Notes: a model not told the origin generated them from the sequence alone. Counted from the stretch's first letter, positions 27,501 to 34,504 are shown. The stretch is DNA of 64,000 nucleotides from Nocardia fluminea (GCF_002846365.1 NZ_PJMW01000002.1:2666001-2730000); one strand, 5' to 3'. Translations and numbers: made by a program.

Positions 27501-27502
27501 AT
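21584..27502 (-). CDS. traA: MOBF conjugative relaxase-helicase (TraA/TrwC type)
   Basis: 1972 aa. It nicks the plasmid at oriT and unwinds it during transfer. Relaxase domain 1-400: GNGYQYYLRKTAAND and SLSQYYSDHGEAPGRW carry the N-terminal tyrosines, and THRDSRAGDPDLHTHVL (271-284) is the three-His metal site. RecD-like helicase 560-1050: Walker A APAGTGKTT (619-627), Walker B TLVIVDEH (705-712). Residues ~1632-1665 hold CVDC and CLDC, and ~1785-1960 is a long charged coiled coil. The start ATG 27502 is preferred over 27556 and 27487 because AAGGGA lies 7 nt upstream. No coupling protein or T4SS gene is in the window. Confidence 0.92.
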   Translation of the reverse strand: MLHGGMVATIHRVAAGNGYQYYLRKTAANDRTARGRSSLSQYYSDHGEAPGRWHGTGLTSLGIAAGTEVTEEQMKSLFGQGLHPNAEQIKTEVFQRQIALGANDRDATRTAEKATKLGNKFAIYKVRSEYRKRCSEAYRAHNSERNLEPTAAIPDDERARIRTRLATGMFTDEYGRPPLNARELSGWVAKNSRANQAALAGLEIAFSPVKSVSVLWALAPPDMAARIEAAHQRAIGDALTWLERNGLLTRLGRNGVRHVEVEGIVAACFTHRDSRAGDPDLHTHVLIANKVRTLDGKWRTIDSRLFHEAAVTVSEIYDSRLEHHLELALNLQFETRPDRNIHQVPVREVIGVPLELIHAWSQRGTAINARLDQLTADFQTTFGREPTPEEVYGLADRATLDTRPAKHLPESHTQQSETWLAQATTLLGGREPVEAVAIRVVAVPRIPRPDPDAVFIAATAERALAAASQRRSTWRPFNLRAEIERQLRGQISPADWDWVPDKVVVAALSPRSAVARGDPDLTEEPGLRAVPAWLRHRDGSPVHVRPNSQIYTTEATLDVEAALIELSIEPGARTLDSALLTSAVADYNTAHPDRPLNAGQVGVISSFATSGLRVHTANAPAGTGKTTAMQVLTSAWHSSGGTVLGMAPTAAAAAVLGESIGTRAETVDKLLDVIDRHSRRPDSPTIVRDHPPSLPQWVLDIDDRTLVIVDEHVKLGNTKRLQLLQFLSQRGATVRCIGDDRQLPAIDAGGADADMNAASPEQTLTLSHVVRFASTGEATASIGLREGDPAALAWYLDNDRIHAGHTGSVYDDTYTAWAADNVAGRDAVMLAPTHKVVSALNARARADRLTRTGTKPDTEVALVDGLSGSVGDTVRTRRNNPKLRFGQTDWVRNGYSWTITAVHEDGSLTVSHRRGGTDSDKTVRLPVEYVRVHVHLGYAATIDSAQGITADACHVALSGLESRQQFYVAMTRGIHANHAYIATALDGAEGSIYTEPAVYPRTAVEVLQRVLARDGAQKSAHTELRDALDPALRIGRAVDIYLDTLGLAAEHALDTDRLAELDRAADTIHPDLTESPAYPVLRQHLALIALTGADPVAALRAAATARELDTADDPAAVLDWRLDPSGAHSTGSGPLSWTPGLPTGVADQALAEPVRARERIVSALAEQIRDAAAGWTPATAPAWARPLLGTDPSLLGELSVWRAGLHVPDTDTRPTGPARYTDLERLHQKRLQQRVIDAYGDPALPRNRWADVVDDLDSRISTDALWSVVADKIDLAARSGLDITVLLTDAAAQRPLPDEMPAAALWARLELEPSALDTTSTDLLRPDWLPDLEAVLGTDMTEQVTTEPAWPRVVAAVERATSTWSPRDLLVTAYELLQGAQPDDAAPLRADQLAAALAWRIDALHHHTPTEQQPTQGHEPFAREPTAPDAEREPSASSATAASATNEHDAAPVVTVISDPLEEDLVTGIEGIARLFATGRVADAVAAYRGFRTELSDDEQAVLTAVSETLYQYSFPVALARLRWAEQQFPQHRALIHACTPSTDPQTFHRDTEPERGRPHPVYDHREHVDPTITPALFDPIQAAGNDAFDTYLDDAERFDSRYMALTGERQRPAGAGYPIDYDLAAMPAIVGLPCVDCSTERPRNASSPVPPRHSDDGLCLDCRDNERPGIPDHNPADHLVARCAHIAETHPAPAALAMLRRDWRTLDQAGRAVIQQWLTDNPLTEQPLPVLEPLQRLTERDLADAIDGLAQRLGNSATEAEFFAPIRHDGFDPGPDPIVVAHQDAADTARDTARMRADELDSAIRRLRITSDALDTAREALDALPLIRRAARQTIQSRINDLSREHRERRGEHQQARDIARAANRHANELIAQAERSAADDETRRSGEQARAAAENTVARDATVEALHQRLESELAAHRTEHNRRQNLTNPQRQLEERARQQHAATADEFTVEERSAVEGTGPDYRSGMGL

Positions 27503-27510
27503 CGCGAATT

Positions 27511-27567
27511 CCCTTGCCGCAAGGGGCAATTTATTCGCTTGGTCTACGCTGGACAACGATGGACAAC
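27511..27567 (-). promoter_or_regulatory. Relaxase promoter with overlapping operator-like repeats
   Basis: On the minus strand a -35 TTGTCC (27551-27556) and a -10 TAAATT (27528-27533) are 17 bp apart, upstream of ATG 27502. TGGACAAC occurs twice in direct repeat (27550-27557 and 27560-27567), the first copy covering the -35. A perfect 15-bp palindrome, CCCTTGC-C-GCAAGGG (27511-27525), covers the expected transcript start and abuts the ribosome site. Both are natural operator candidates for repression of transfer genes. Confidence 0.55.
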
Positions 27568-27656
27568 TATCGACACGGGCGTTATCGGATCGTGCTGGTG
27601 CACGTACCGTATTCGACTTCTACGTATTCGGTGATGGTGCTGGTCGCTGTGGATCG

Positions 27657-29117
27657 TCAGCTGGGTTCGTGGCGCAGGGCGGCGTAGTAGGCCCAGTCTC
27701 GGGAGCTGAGCGTGGCCCAGCGGATCGCGGTGATGTTACTGAGGCCCAGGACCTCGGCGAGGACGGCCGTGGGCATCTCACTGGCGAGTTGGAACATCGC
27801 CGCTTGGCGAGCGTGGTTGGGCGGAATGCCCAGGCTGACCAGTTCGCCGCGGACGTTTTCGGTGACCAGCGGTTTTCCGGGATTTCTGCCGGGGAAGAGC
27901 CAGTCCGAAGTGGCGTATGAGGCTGGGGCACCGAAGTCGAGGTGGTCGATGACGAGTCGGTTGAGCGGGTCGGGCAATTCGATAGCGATGCTGTCGAAGG
28001 TGACAGTCACCTCGCCGTCGCCATGCACCTGAATTTGGTCACGCCGCATCCGCAATGTGCGGACGAGAGGCTGCGCGAACAGCAGCATGAACAGTCCTAC
28101 GACACGTGTGTATCCGCGAATTGTGTTGTCGTGCAACAGTGTTTGGACATGTTCCCAGCGGAGGTCATGAGCCATAGCCACATTCGGGGTGGGTCGAGGC
28201 GGTACCGGAACTGCAACTGCATGGGTGATTCTGGAGCGCGTGGTCCAGCGTAGGAAACCGCTCCCGAGAGTGCTGGCTCGGGTGGGGAACTCAGTGAGGT
28301 AGTCATCGAGTTGGTGCTGGTTGAGGCTGGCCAGTGTCAACCCTCGGGCGTTCAGCCAGGTGAGGAAGCGAACGGCGCTGGACAGGGCAGCGCGTGCGGT
28401 TTCGAGCGAACCGGCTGTGAGGTTGCCGGCTGCGTCGAGCTGTCGGAGGCGGCGTAGCAGGCGCCACCGCGCGTATTGACGCACGAGGTCAGCCTGGGCT
28501 TTGGGCAGGTCGCTGACGTTGTCGGTGAGCCAGCGGGTGATTGCGTCGATGGCGATGGAGTGCGGTGTGAGCACTCCGGTGGCGACGAGTAGATCGTGGA
28601 TGTAGGAGACGTTGCGGGTGGTCGGGAGCTCGTCGAAGGCGGCGTGGGCGATGGCGAGTGCGCCGTTGGCCATGTCGGCGAGGATGTCGGGTCGGCTGGT
28701 GGGGCGTGTGAGCCAGTACAAGGTGGCGCGCGGATCTCGCGCGGCCATCAGCGCGCGGAACACGGGTACGAGCTGATGGTGAACTTCGCTGGTGGCGGGG
28801 TCGTTGAGCAGTGTCATCAGCCGGTCTTCGAGGGTGCATTCGGCGCAGTAGGCGCCGAAGTGTTTGTCCTCGCTGTTGCAGCAGGGGCAGGCGTAGATGG
28901 GTTCGTTCCCGGTGCATGCCGCGCAGCTTGGTCGACGTTGTTTGTCGTAGAAGGCAAGGATTTTCGGTTCGTCGCAGTGTGGACACTGCCTGGGCTTTCG
29001 TCGAAAGCGCAGCTCACAGTTGGGGCAGACTGGCTGATCCAGGATGTGGCGCCGACCTGGTCGGTGCTGTCCGCAGTGCGCGCACACTGTCGCGCGCGCC
29101 CCGCGATCGCCGGTCAC
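27657..29117 (-). CDS. Zinc-finger recombinase-like protein, third gene of a recombinase cassette
   Basis: 486 aa. The first 95 residues contain at least five CxxC pairs (VCAHCGQ, CPNC, CPHC, CAAC, CPCC with CAEC). The rest resembles a tyrosine recombinase: helical core-binding region, YTRVVGLFMLLFAQPLVRTL in place of the first Arg box, NHARQAAMFQLASEMP in place of HxLRH, and EVLGLSNITAIRWATLSS with DWAYY at the end in place of LGHSS...Y. The catalytic Arg I and the GH box are altered, so it may be a structural or regulatory partner rather than an active enzyme. GTG start, GTGA overlap with the XRE gene. Confidence 0.7.
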   Translation of the reverse strand: MTGDRGARATVCAHCGQHRPGRRHILDQPVCPNCELRFRRKPRQCPHCDEPKILAFYDKQRRPSCAACTGNEPIYACPCCNSEDKHFGAYCAECTLEDRLMTLLNDPATSEVHHQLVPVFRALMAARDPRATLYWLTRPTSRPDILADMANGALAIAHAAFDELPTTRNVSYIHDLLVATGVLTPHSIAIDAITRWLTDNVSDLPKAQADLVRQYARWRLLRRLRQLDAAGNLTAGSLETARAALSSAVRFLTWLNARGLTLASLNQHQLDDYLTEFPTRASTLGSGFLRWTTRSRITHAVAVPVPPRPTPNVAMAHDLRWEHVQTLLHDNTIRGYTRVVGLFMLLFAQPLVRTLRMRRDQIQVHGDGEVTVTFDSIAIELPDPLNRLVIDHLDFGAPASYATSDWLFPGRNPGKPLVTENVRGELVSLGIPPNHARQAAMFQLASEMPTAVLAEVLGLSNITAIRWATLSSRDWAYYAALRHEPS

Positions 29118-29458
29118 CCGCCCGTTTTGGGGCGTCGAATGGTCGAGCGGATCGGCCGCAGGTCGCCGATGCCCTGGGTTTCGTGGTGGCCGGTGGTACC
29201 GGTCTTGGCGTTTTCGACGGGTTCAGTGACGAGTTCGAGCAGGTCGTTGGGTGTGCAGTTGAGGATGTCGCAGAGCGCGGCAAGGACTTCGACGTTGATG
29301 CGTTGGGGTGTGTTGGTGACGAGTCGATAGACAAATGTTCTGGTCAGCGTGATGCCCCGGTCGGCGAGTAGCGGCATCAGCTCGCTTGTCTGAAACATGC
29401 CTTGGGCGGCCATCAGCTGGCGCAGGTTCCAGCGCACCGTGACTCGTCGATCTGACAT
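29114..29458 (-). CDS. XRE-family HTH regulator of the recombinase cassette
   Basis: 114 aa. Residues 6-75 are a Cro/C1 HTH: RWNLRQLMAAQGMFQTSELM, LTRTFVYRLVTNTPQRINVE and LAALCDILNCTPNDLLEL. A short basic tail follows. It lies between the active integrase (2-bp gap) and the recombinase-like gene (4-bp overlap), an arrangement found repeatedly in actinomycete plasmids. It probably regulates, or serves as directionality partner for, the two recombinases. Confidence 0.85.
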   Translation of the reverse strand: MSDRRVTVRWNLRQLMAAQGMFQTSELMPLLADRGITLTRTFVYRLVTNTPQRINVEVLAALCDILNCTPNDLLELVTEPVENAKTGTTGHHETQGIGDLRPIRSTIRRPKTGG

Positions 29459-29460
29459 GA

Positions 29461-30561
29461 TCAGCCTTTCCCGTCCGGTGAATAGACCCTGCTCAGAGCA
29501 GTGCGCAGGACTCGTTTTTTGAAGTCGTTGCTGACCGAGGTGTAGATCGCGGTCGTTGATGCGTAAGCGTGGCCGACCTGTTCCTGGACAAATCGTTCGG
29601 GGTAGCCGAACTCGATGAGGTGGGTGACGTAGGCGTGGCGCAGGCAGTGCAACGTCAACTCCGGCGGCAGACCGGCACCGTCACGAAGTTCAGCGAAGCG
29701 AATGTCCAACCGCACCGCGGTGACCCGGGTCAGGCGTTCGGTCACCCACAGCGCGGGATGGTCGGCGACGTCGTAGCGATCACGGGCGTGTTCGACCCAT
29801 TGGCGTAGGCCCGCGACGACCCAGTCGAATTCGGGCACTACCAGGACAGTTCGGCGGCGGGGTGTTCCGCCGCGGCCCTTGCCGAAGCGGACGTGGACCG
29901 AGCCGTAGGTGCCCCATTCGCGAACATGAGGATTTGGTCGCAGGTCGGCGATATCGAGGTGGCACACCTCGTTTCGGCGCAACCCGAACGCGTAGACGGT
30001 TTTGACCATCTGTGCATCTCGCAGCGCCGCGAGCGCGCCTTTGCGTCCTGACCGGGCTATGCGGTCGACGCGGTCATCGACGAAGCCGAAAAGGTCCTCG
30101 ACTTCGTCGTAGGTGAACGGGCGTCTGGCGGGCCGTCCTTCGTAGTCGCTCAGGTGCGCTGCGGTGTTCCACTCGTGGCAGATCTGGCTGGGAACTTGCC
30201 CGAATCGGTCGTGGCACTGCCGGACCCATTCGTAGCGGGCGTCGGTGAGGTAGTCGCAGAACATTCGCAGGATCAGGTGGTAGCCGCGGATCGTGGAGGG
30301 CGCGAGGTTGCCGGTCGAGGTGAGCGAGACGGTGAAGTCCTCGACATCTCCGGGCAGCCACGTCCACGGGTATGTCCCGGTGAATTCGACGAATCGGCGG
30401 ATGAAGGTCAACCGCGGTGCGACGGTCGAGTCGGCCAGCAACCGAGATTTCTGCTGGTTGGACCACCCTTTGAGCATCGCTTCGTATACGGCGGTCGGTT
30501 CGTCGAGATGGGCAATGCCGGGGACCAGGATCAGTCGGGCCGAGCCAGGAACCTCAGCCAA
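29461..30561 (-). CDS. Tyrosine recombinase/integrase, catalytic residues complete
   Basis: 366 aa. N-terminal SAM-like core-binding domain (LTFIRRFVEFTGTYPWTWLP) and a catalytic domain with Arg I in AFGLRRNEVCHLDI (~195), HCLRHAYVTHLIEFG (~308), VGHAYASTTAIYTSV with the nucleophilic Tyr (~340). It should cut and rejoin specific DNA sites. TTG start at 30561 with GGAGG 5 nt upstream; the next Met is 28 residues in. It is the first gene of the three-gene cassette. A 13-bp palindrome lies 26 bp upstream. Confidence 0.88.
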   Translation of the reverse strand: MAEVPGSARLILVPGIAHLDEPTAVYEAMLKGWSNQQKSRLLADSTVAPRLTFIRRFVEFTGTYPWTWLPGDVEDFTVSLTSTGNLAPSTIRGYHLILRMFCDYLTDARYEWVRQCHDRFGQVPSQICHEWNTAAHLSDYEGRPARRPFTYDEVEDLFGFVDDRVDRIARSGRKGALAALRDAQMVKTVYAFGLRRNEVCHLDIADLRPNPHVREWGTYGSVHVRFGKGRGGTPRRRTVLVVPEFDWVVAGLRQWVEHARDRYDVADHPALWVTERLTRVTAVRLDIRFAELRDGAGLPPELTLHCLRHAYVTHLIEFGYPERFVQEQVGHAYASTTAIYTSVSNDFKKRVLRTALSRVYSPDGKG

Positions 30562-30582
30562 TCGATCCTCCGGTGTGTACTT

Positions 30583-30708
30583 AGATGCAACAATGTTGCT
30601 TCACAGTACACGTGCGTGGGGTTGGGTCAAGGGCCAGCGACAACGCGGTTGATGGCATACGGCGCGCGTCGAATACGTGACCAGCGTGACGCTGAGAATG
30701 TTGCATCT
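30583..30708. repeat. Inverted repeats upstream of the integrase (site candidate)
   Basis: AGATGCAACA at 30583-30592 is repeated in inverse orientation at 30699-30708, and the left copy overlaps the palindrome GCAACA-A-TGTTGC (30587-30599). The region 30562-30895 holds no gene I can support. These repeats are candidates for recombinase core sites, or an operator, for the cassette starting at 30561. Confidence 0.4.
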
Positions 30709-30895
30709 GGCGCAATAGGCAACAGAAGTATCCGAGATGCCAGATGTCTGCATGTTAAAAGGGGCGGAGAGAAGCGAGGAGAGGTGTGTGGGAGCGTGAA
30801 AGAGGGTGCGGGAGTAGTGGCGAGAGGTGCGGCGTAGGGCAGGCATGGGCTGGAGGCAGCGGTGGTGAGTATGGCGGGCTACTGCGGGGTGCTTC

Positions 30896-30935
30896 GGGTG
30901 GGGATCAACGGGTGGAACGCGGTTGATCCCCACCC
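30896..30935 (-). terminator. Strong stem-loop terminator candidate
   Basis: GGGTGGGGATCAAC (30896-30909) pairs perfectly over 14 bp with GTTGATCCCCACCC (30922-30935), loop 12 nt. It begins 11 bp after the stop of the 30946-31374 gene on the minus strand, so it probably ends that operon. Confidence 0.75.
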
Positions 30936-30945
30936 GTCGGCGGGC

Positions 30946-31374
30946 TCAGTCCGGCGCTGCGATCGGTTCCCAGCCGATCGGCGCGCAGGCGTAGTGGCGT
31001 CCGCTGAGCGCGACGACGTCGCCGACCGAGAGCGAGCGGCGTCCGCCGCTGTACCAGCGGGTGGTGAGGTGTTCGTCGCCGGGTTCGGGGTGGTCGTTGA
31101 GTGCATCGAAGATCCGGCCGAGCACGACGTCGTCGGGACCGCCGGTGTCGCGGGCGAAGACTCGCTCGAGCAAGGCGGTGTCGGCGAGGCGGGGTGTGAG
31201 GTCGAGATCGAACCGGTCGGCGAGGGTGAGTGCGGTGCCGGGGGTGTAGCCGGTGATGAGCGCGAGTGGGTCGTTGGCGAGATAGACGGTGACGAGGACC
31301 GATCGGTGTCGGCGCAGGGCGCGGGCAGCGACGACGCCCAGTCGTGTGAGGTAGCGGCGGGCTCGGTGGAACAC
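30946..31374 (-). CDS. Hypothetical protein, paralogue A
   Basis: 142 aa, not recognised. It is a clear paralogue of 31997-32413: both start GTG-TTC with GGAGG five to six bases upstream, share VTVYLANDPLALITGYTPGT against VTAYLATEPHTMLRGYPPGM, and end VGDVVALSGRHYACAPIGW against VGDVIALGSRHYACTALGW. The conserved GRHYAC end may form a small beta barrel. The start 31374 was set by this comparison. Last gene before the terminator. Confidence 0.7.
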   Translation of the reverse strand: MFHRARRYLTRLGVVAARALRRHRSVLVTVYLANDPLALITGYTPGTALTLADRFDLDLTPRLADTALLERVFARDTGGPDDVVLGRIFDALNDHPEPGDEHLTTRWYSGGRRSLSVGDVVALSGRHYACAPIGWEPIAAPD

Positions 31375-31454
31375 GAATACCTCCGGTGAGAGTGGAATGG
31401 GTTGGGACACCAACTCGCGGTCCGGTGACGGTGCGGCCGGGTGGCGGCGCTGGG

Positions 31455-31946
31455 TCAGACGAACCAGGCGCGGAACTGGATTTCGGTGTATCCGGTGGGC
31501 GCGGTGTCAGCGACGCTGATGCGTTGGCGCGCCCAGGATCCGATCAGGCCGTGTTCGTCTTCGAGGTAGCCCTCACCGCCTTCGACGGTGAGCGCGGCCA
31601 AGGGATGGGCCTCGTCCTCGGTCGTGGAGTCGTCGAGGAGGTACACGCGGCGGTCGTGGTTGATCAGGTACGGGCCGCTCGCGCGATCGGGGACCGGCGT
31701 CTGAGGGAGCGCGTGGGAGAGCTGACGGAGGTTAGCCGGTGGCTGGGTGCCAGGTTCTGGGTCGGCGGACGCGCCGACCCAGACGATGCGCGTCGGTGTC
31801 GTGAGGATTCGTGCGACGTCGGAGACGAACCAGTCGTCTTGTCGGGTGGCGTGCTCGGCGAGTTTGTAGAAGATCTCTGGATCGAGGTGGCCGATGACTG
31901 TGTCGGAGTCCTCGGCGAGGAAGACAGGTTTGAAGGGTTGGCCCAT
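31455..31946 (-). CDS. Hypothetical protein
   Basis: 163 aa, not recognised. SDTVIGHLDPEIFYKLAEHA, then WFVSDVARILTTPTRIVWVG, PYLINHDRRVYLLDDST and a beta-rich C-terminus ending YTEIQFRAWFV. No signal peptide or membrane segment. AAAGGTGA precedes ATG 31946. It lies between the two paralogues A and B and is read with them. Confidence 0.65.
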   Translation of the reverse strand: MGQPFKPVFLAEDSDTVIGHLDPEIFYKLAEHATRQDDWFVSDVARILTTPTRIVWVGASADPEPGTQPPANLRQLSHALPQTPVPDRASGPYLINHDRRVYLLDDSTTEDEAHPLAALTVEGGEGYLEDEHGLIGSWARQRISVADTAPTGYTEIQFRAWFV

Positions 31947-31996
31947 CGCGGTTCACCTTTCGGATCGGGTGTAGGTGCAGTGGTGAGAGCTGGGGG

Positions 31997-32413
31997 TCAG
32001 CCGGGTGGCGGGACGTGCAGCCACCCGAGCGCGGTACAGGCGTAGTGACGTGAGCCCAGCGCGATGACGTCTCCGACCATCAGGCGTCGGCGCGCGGGGC
32101 TGTAGCCACGGCGAGTGCTGTGGTCGTAGGTGTCGGGGCGTCCATCGCGGACAGCGTTGGCGTGCTCGGTCACCGCCCGGTCGTCGAAGCTGGCGAACAT
32201 GTCGTGGAGGATCTCGACGTCGGTGTTGCGCGCTGAGACGTTGACGAGGAAACGGTCGGTGAGGACCAAGGTCATGCCGGGCGGGTACCCGCGGAGCATG
32301 GTGTGCGGTTCGGTGGCCAGATACGCGGTCACGCAGAGCTGCCGCAGCGCGGTACCGCTGGGTTGTGGTCGGAATCGGCGGCGGGCGCGGGGGTGATGGG
32401 CACGGCCGAACAC
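31997..32413 (-). CDS. Hypothetical protein, paralogue B
   Basis: 138 aa, paralogue of 30946-31374 (see the shared blocks LxVTxYLAxxP, GYxPGxxLxLxDRF and VGDVxALxxRHYAC). GTG 32413 with GGAGG upstream was chosen to match the paralogue. Unknown function; the pair flanks 31455-31946, so the three-gene unit may have arisen by duplication around that gene. Confidence 0.7.
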   Translation of the reverse strand: MFGRAHHPRARRRFRPQPSGTALRQLCVTAYLATEPHTMLRGYPPGMTLVLTDRFLVNVSARNTDVEILHDMFASFDDRAVTEHANAVRDGRPDTYDHSTRRGYSPARRRLMVGDVIALGSRHYACTALGWLHVPPPG

Positions 32414-32501
32414 GGGAACCTCCATCGGGTGAGCGGTTGGGGCACCCAGTCGCGCGGTGCCCCAACCGACTACGGAGAAAACGGGTCGGGCGAGGACGAG
32501 A

Positions 32502-34118
32502 TCAGGCGGCGGTGTTGTCCCGCGCCGCCGGCACGTACAGGCCGAGGTAGACCCGGCACTGAGTGCAGAATCCGTCGTCGTGGACGGGCAGGTACTGGGT
32601 GCAGCCCTCGCACCGCCCCGCACGCTGGCCGGGGGGAAGTGCCCGCGCTTGCCTGCGCGGCGCGGGCCGCACCGGCGCGGACTCGTCTTCGAGGTCGGCG
32701 AGGGTGGGCGCGCCGGGCAGATCCGGATGCGTGGCGAGGAATCCGTCGACGACACGGATCAACCACTCGGGTGCCCGTCGACGTACCTCGGCGAGGAGCG
32801 CGCACGCCGCGTCGCGGTAGTGCTCGGCGAAGTAGGTGCAGTACGCGGTGGCGAGTTCGGACAGTTCGAACCCGGACTCGAGTTCGGGCAGACCGGTGCG
32901 GTTGTCGCTGCGGCAGTAGTCACACAGCCCGTCATCAGAGCGCAGCACTCCGTCACGGGTGTGGATGGGGCGTTGGTCGGTGGCGGCGCGTTCGACAAAG
33001 CACGACACGCACCGCCATCCCGCGACGGGGTTCATGGCGGTGCGGAAGTCATCGAGCCCGTTGCCTTGGAACATATAGGAGTCACGACGATCCGAGCGAG
33101 AGCCCAGTCCGGTGCGCCGCTCTGCCCACAGCAAGGAGTGTTCGTGCGATTTCACGGGGGCACCGGCCTCGGCGCGGTCGAGGTCGTGTTGGTCGGCGAC
33201 GAACGCACAGTACTGGTGATCCCAGATCGCTTCGGAGACCTCGGTGGGCAGCGGTGCACGCTCGCCAGGGCGGCGCGGTGTCCAGCCCGGCTGGGTTCCG
33301 GTGAATCGGACACCGCGCGCGATCAGTTCGGCCATGCGTTGGCGCAACCTGGCTTGGGTGTCGACTTCGGTGTCGACGAACAACGACTCGGCGACGTAGT
33401 CGGCGACTTCGAACGGCTCCGCCTCGGCGGGCCGTCGTTTGCCCCGCGCGCCGACACGGGCACGGATCTGCTCGGGCCGCAACCTGGAGGCATCGACGGC
33501 CCGGGAAGCGGGCAACGTCAGTCGGGGCAACGGGTTGCGCCACAGGCGGATCGATTGGCGTGGCATTTCGGCGGCGAGGAGTTGGACGTGGAGCTTGGCG
33601 AACTCGTCGGCCGCGGTGGTCTCGGGATCAGGGTTGGCTTTGGCCCGGGCTTCCAGGATTTGGGCGAGGTCGTGGTCGGCGTGGGAGTGCAGGACCGGGT
33701 CGGTGTCGGGGACCAACCGCACCAACCGTGCCCGCTCGAGGTCGTCACCGGCAGCCCACCGCGCGCGCAAGCGCCGCAACGCTGCCTCACGCGGGTAGAG
33801 GGTGAAGACTTCGACCATGTAGTCGAGCACGTCCCAGTCGGCGTCGGTCGCCAGGTCAAGCGCGCCGCGGAACGCACGCTTGGCGGCGCGACGGTCACGC
33901 TCGAAGGTGAGCCCGATCGCGGAGATCGCATCGAGGAACGCCGCGGTGCCCGGCTCCGGCACCGGCTCGACAGCGGGATCGGGAGTGACGGTGGCGAACT
34001 CGGCCGGTGTGACGAGTGTCGGACCGATGAAGGTGCTCGGGTCGAACTCGGGCTCGACGACTTGAGTGGCAACGGCACCTGTGGGCACAGGGGTGTGAGG
34101 GGCTACGAGGGTGGACAC
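32502..34118 (-). CDS. Stand-alone homologue of the relaxase C-terminal zinc module
   Basis: 538 aa. Residues ~355-470 align with the relaxase tail: CVSCFVERA, then LRSDDGLCDYCR and a helical block containing a conserved C...AE and a final WL/FL-TxP, against CVDCSTER, HSDDGLCLDCR and CAHIAETH in the relaxase. An earlier helical part (AFRGALDLATDADWDVLDYM; EAALRRLRARW) also resembles the relaxase region just before its zinc module. A second zinc pair, CEGC and CTQC, ends the protein. It may bind the same partner as the relaxase tail. GTG 34118 with AGGAG 8 nt upstream; the huge inverted repeat lies just upstream. Confidence 0.7.
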   Translation of the reverse strand: MSTLVAPHTPVPTGAVATQVVEPEFDPSTFIGPTLVTPAEFATVTPDPAVEPVPEPGTAAFLDAISAIGLTFERDRRAAKRAFRGALDLATDADWDVLDYMVEVFTLYPREAALRRLRARWAAGDDLERARLVRLVPDTDPVLHSHADHDLAQILEARAKANPDPETTAADEFAKLHVQLLAAEMPRQSIRLWRNPLPRLTLPASRAVDASRLRPEQIRARVGARGKRRPAEAEPFEVADYVAESLFVDTEVDTQARLRQRMAELIARGVRFTGTQPGWTPRRPGERAPLPTEVSEAIWDHQYCAFVADQHDLDRAEAGAPVKSHEHSLLWAERRTGLGSRSDRRDSYMFQGNGLDDFRTAMNPVAGWRCVSCFVERAATDQRPIHTRDGVLRSDDGLCDYCRSDNRTGLPELESGFELSELATAYCTYFAEHYRDAACALLAEVRRRAPEWLIRVVDGFLATHPDLPGAPTLADLEDESAPVRPAPRRQARALPPGQRAGRCEGCTQYLPVHDDGFCTQCRVYLGLYVPAARDNTAA

Positions 34119-34205
34119 AGCAGATCTCCTGACTAGGACGAGAGATTCGACGGCACCCGGGCGCGCTGGAACTGCCACGCTTTTCGCACAAAAGAGGGTG
34201 CCGGG

Positions 34206-34419
34206 CTGGGGTGGGCCCAGCCGAGGGCTACCGACCAGGACCGTGGGCGACACGACGGCGGGAACGCGCCTGGGCGTGCGGAAACGAATTCCCCGCGCTG
34301 ACAGCAAGACCAGTGGGTGGGGCTGGTGGTGGCGCGGGGAATTCGTTTGTGCCGGGCGCGGGCCCGATGGCGTGGCGCACGCGGTCCTGGTAGCCCTCGA
34401 TCGGCTGGGCCCACCCCAG
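34206..34419. repeat. 214-bp imperfect inverted repeat (large cruciform or structured RNA)
   Basis: Outer arms of 19 bp are perfect: 34206-34224 against 34401-34419 (CTGGGGTGGGCCCAGCCGA). Then GGGCTACC (225-232) against GGTAGCCC (389-396), CCAGGACCG (235-243) against CGGTCCTGG (382-390). The innermost arms are 17-bp perfect: AAACGAATTCCCCGCGC (34282-34298) against 34332-34348. The loop is 33 nt. It lies in the 386-bp gap between ssb and the next gene. It could be a structured leader RNA, an origin or transfer site, or a paired protein-binding site. Confidence 0.85.
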
Positions 34420-34504
34420 ACCGTCACCCGGACACACCACCTCCCGACAACCTCACGACCGTCGGCCGCCGACCTATCCGGATGCGGTCAGGAGACCGGC
34501 GCGC

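Noticed and set aside
32457..34136. Long open frame on the plus strand opposite the 538-aa gene
   Set aside because: Gly/Val/Arg-rich with no family features; typical antisense shadow in high-GC DNA. The minus-strand gene has zinc motifs and a ribosome site.
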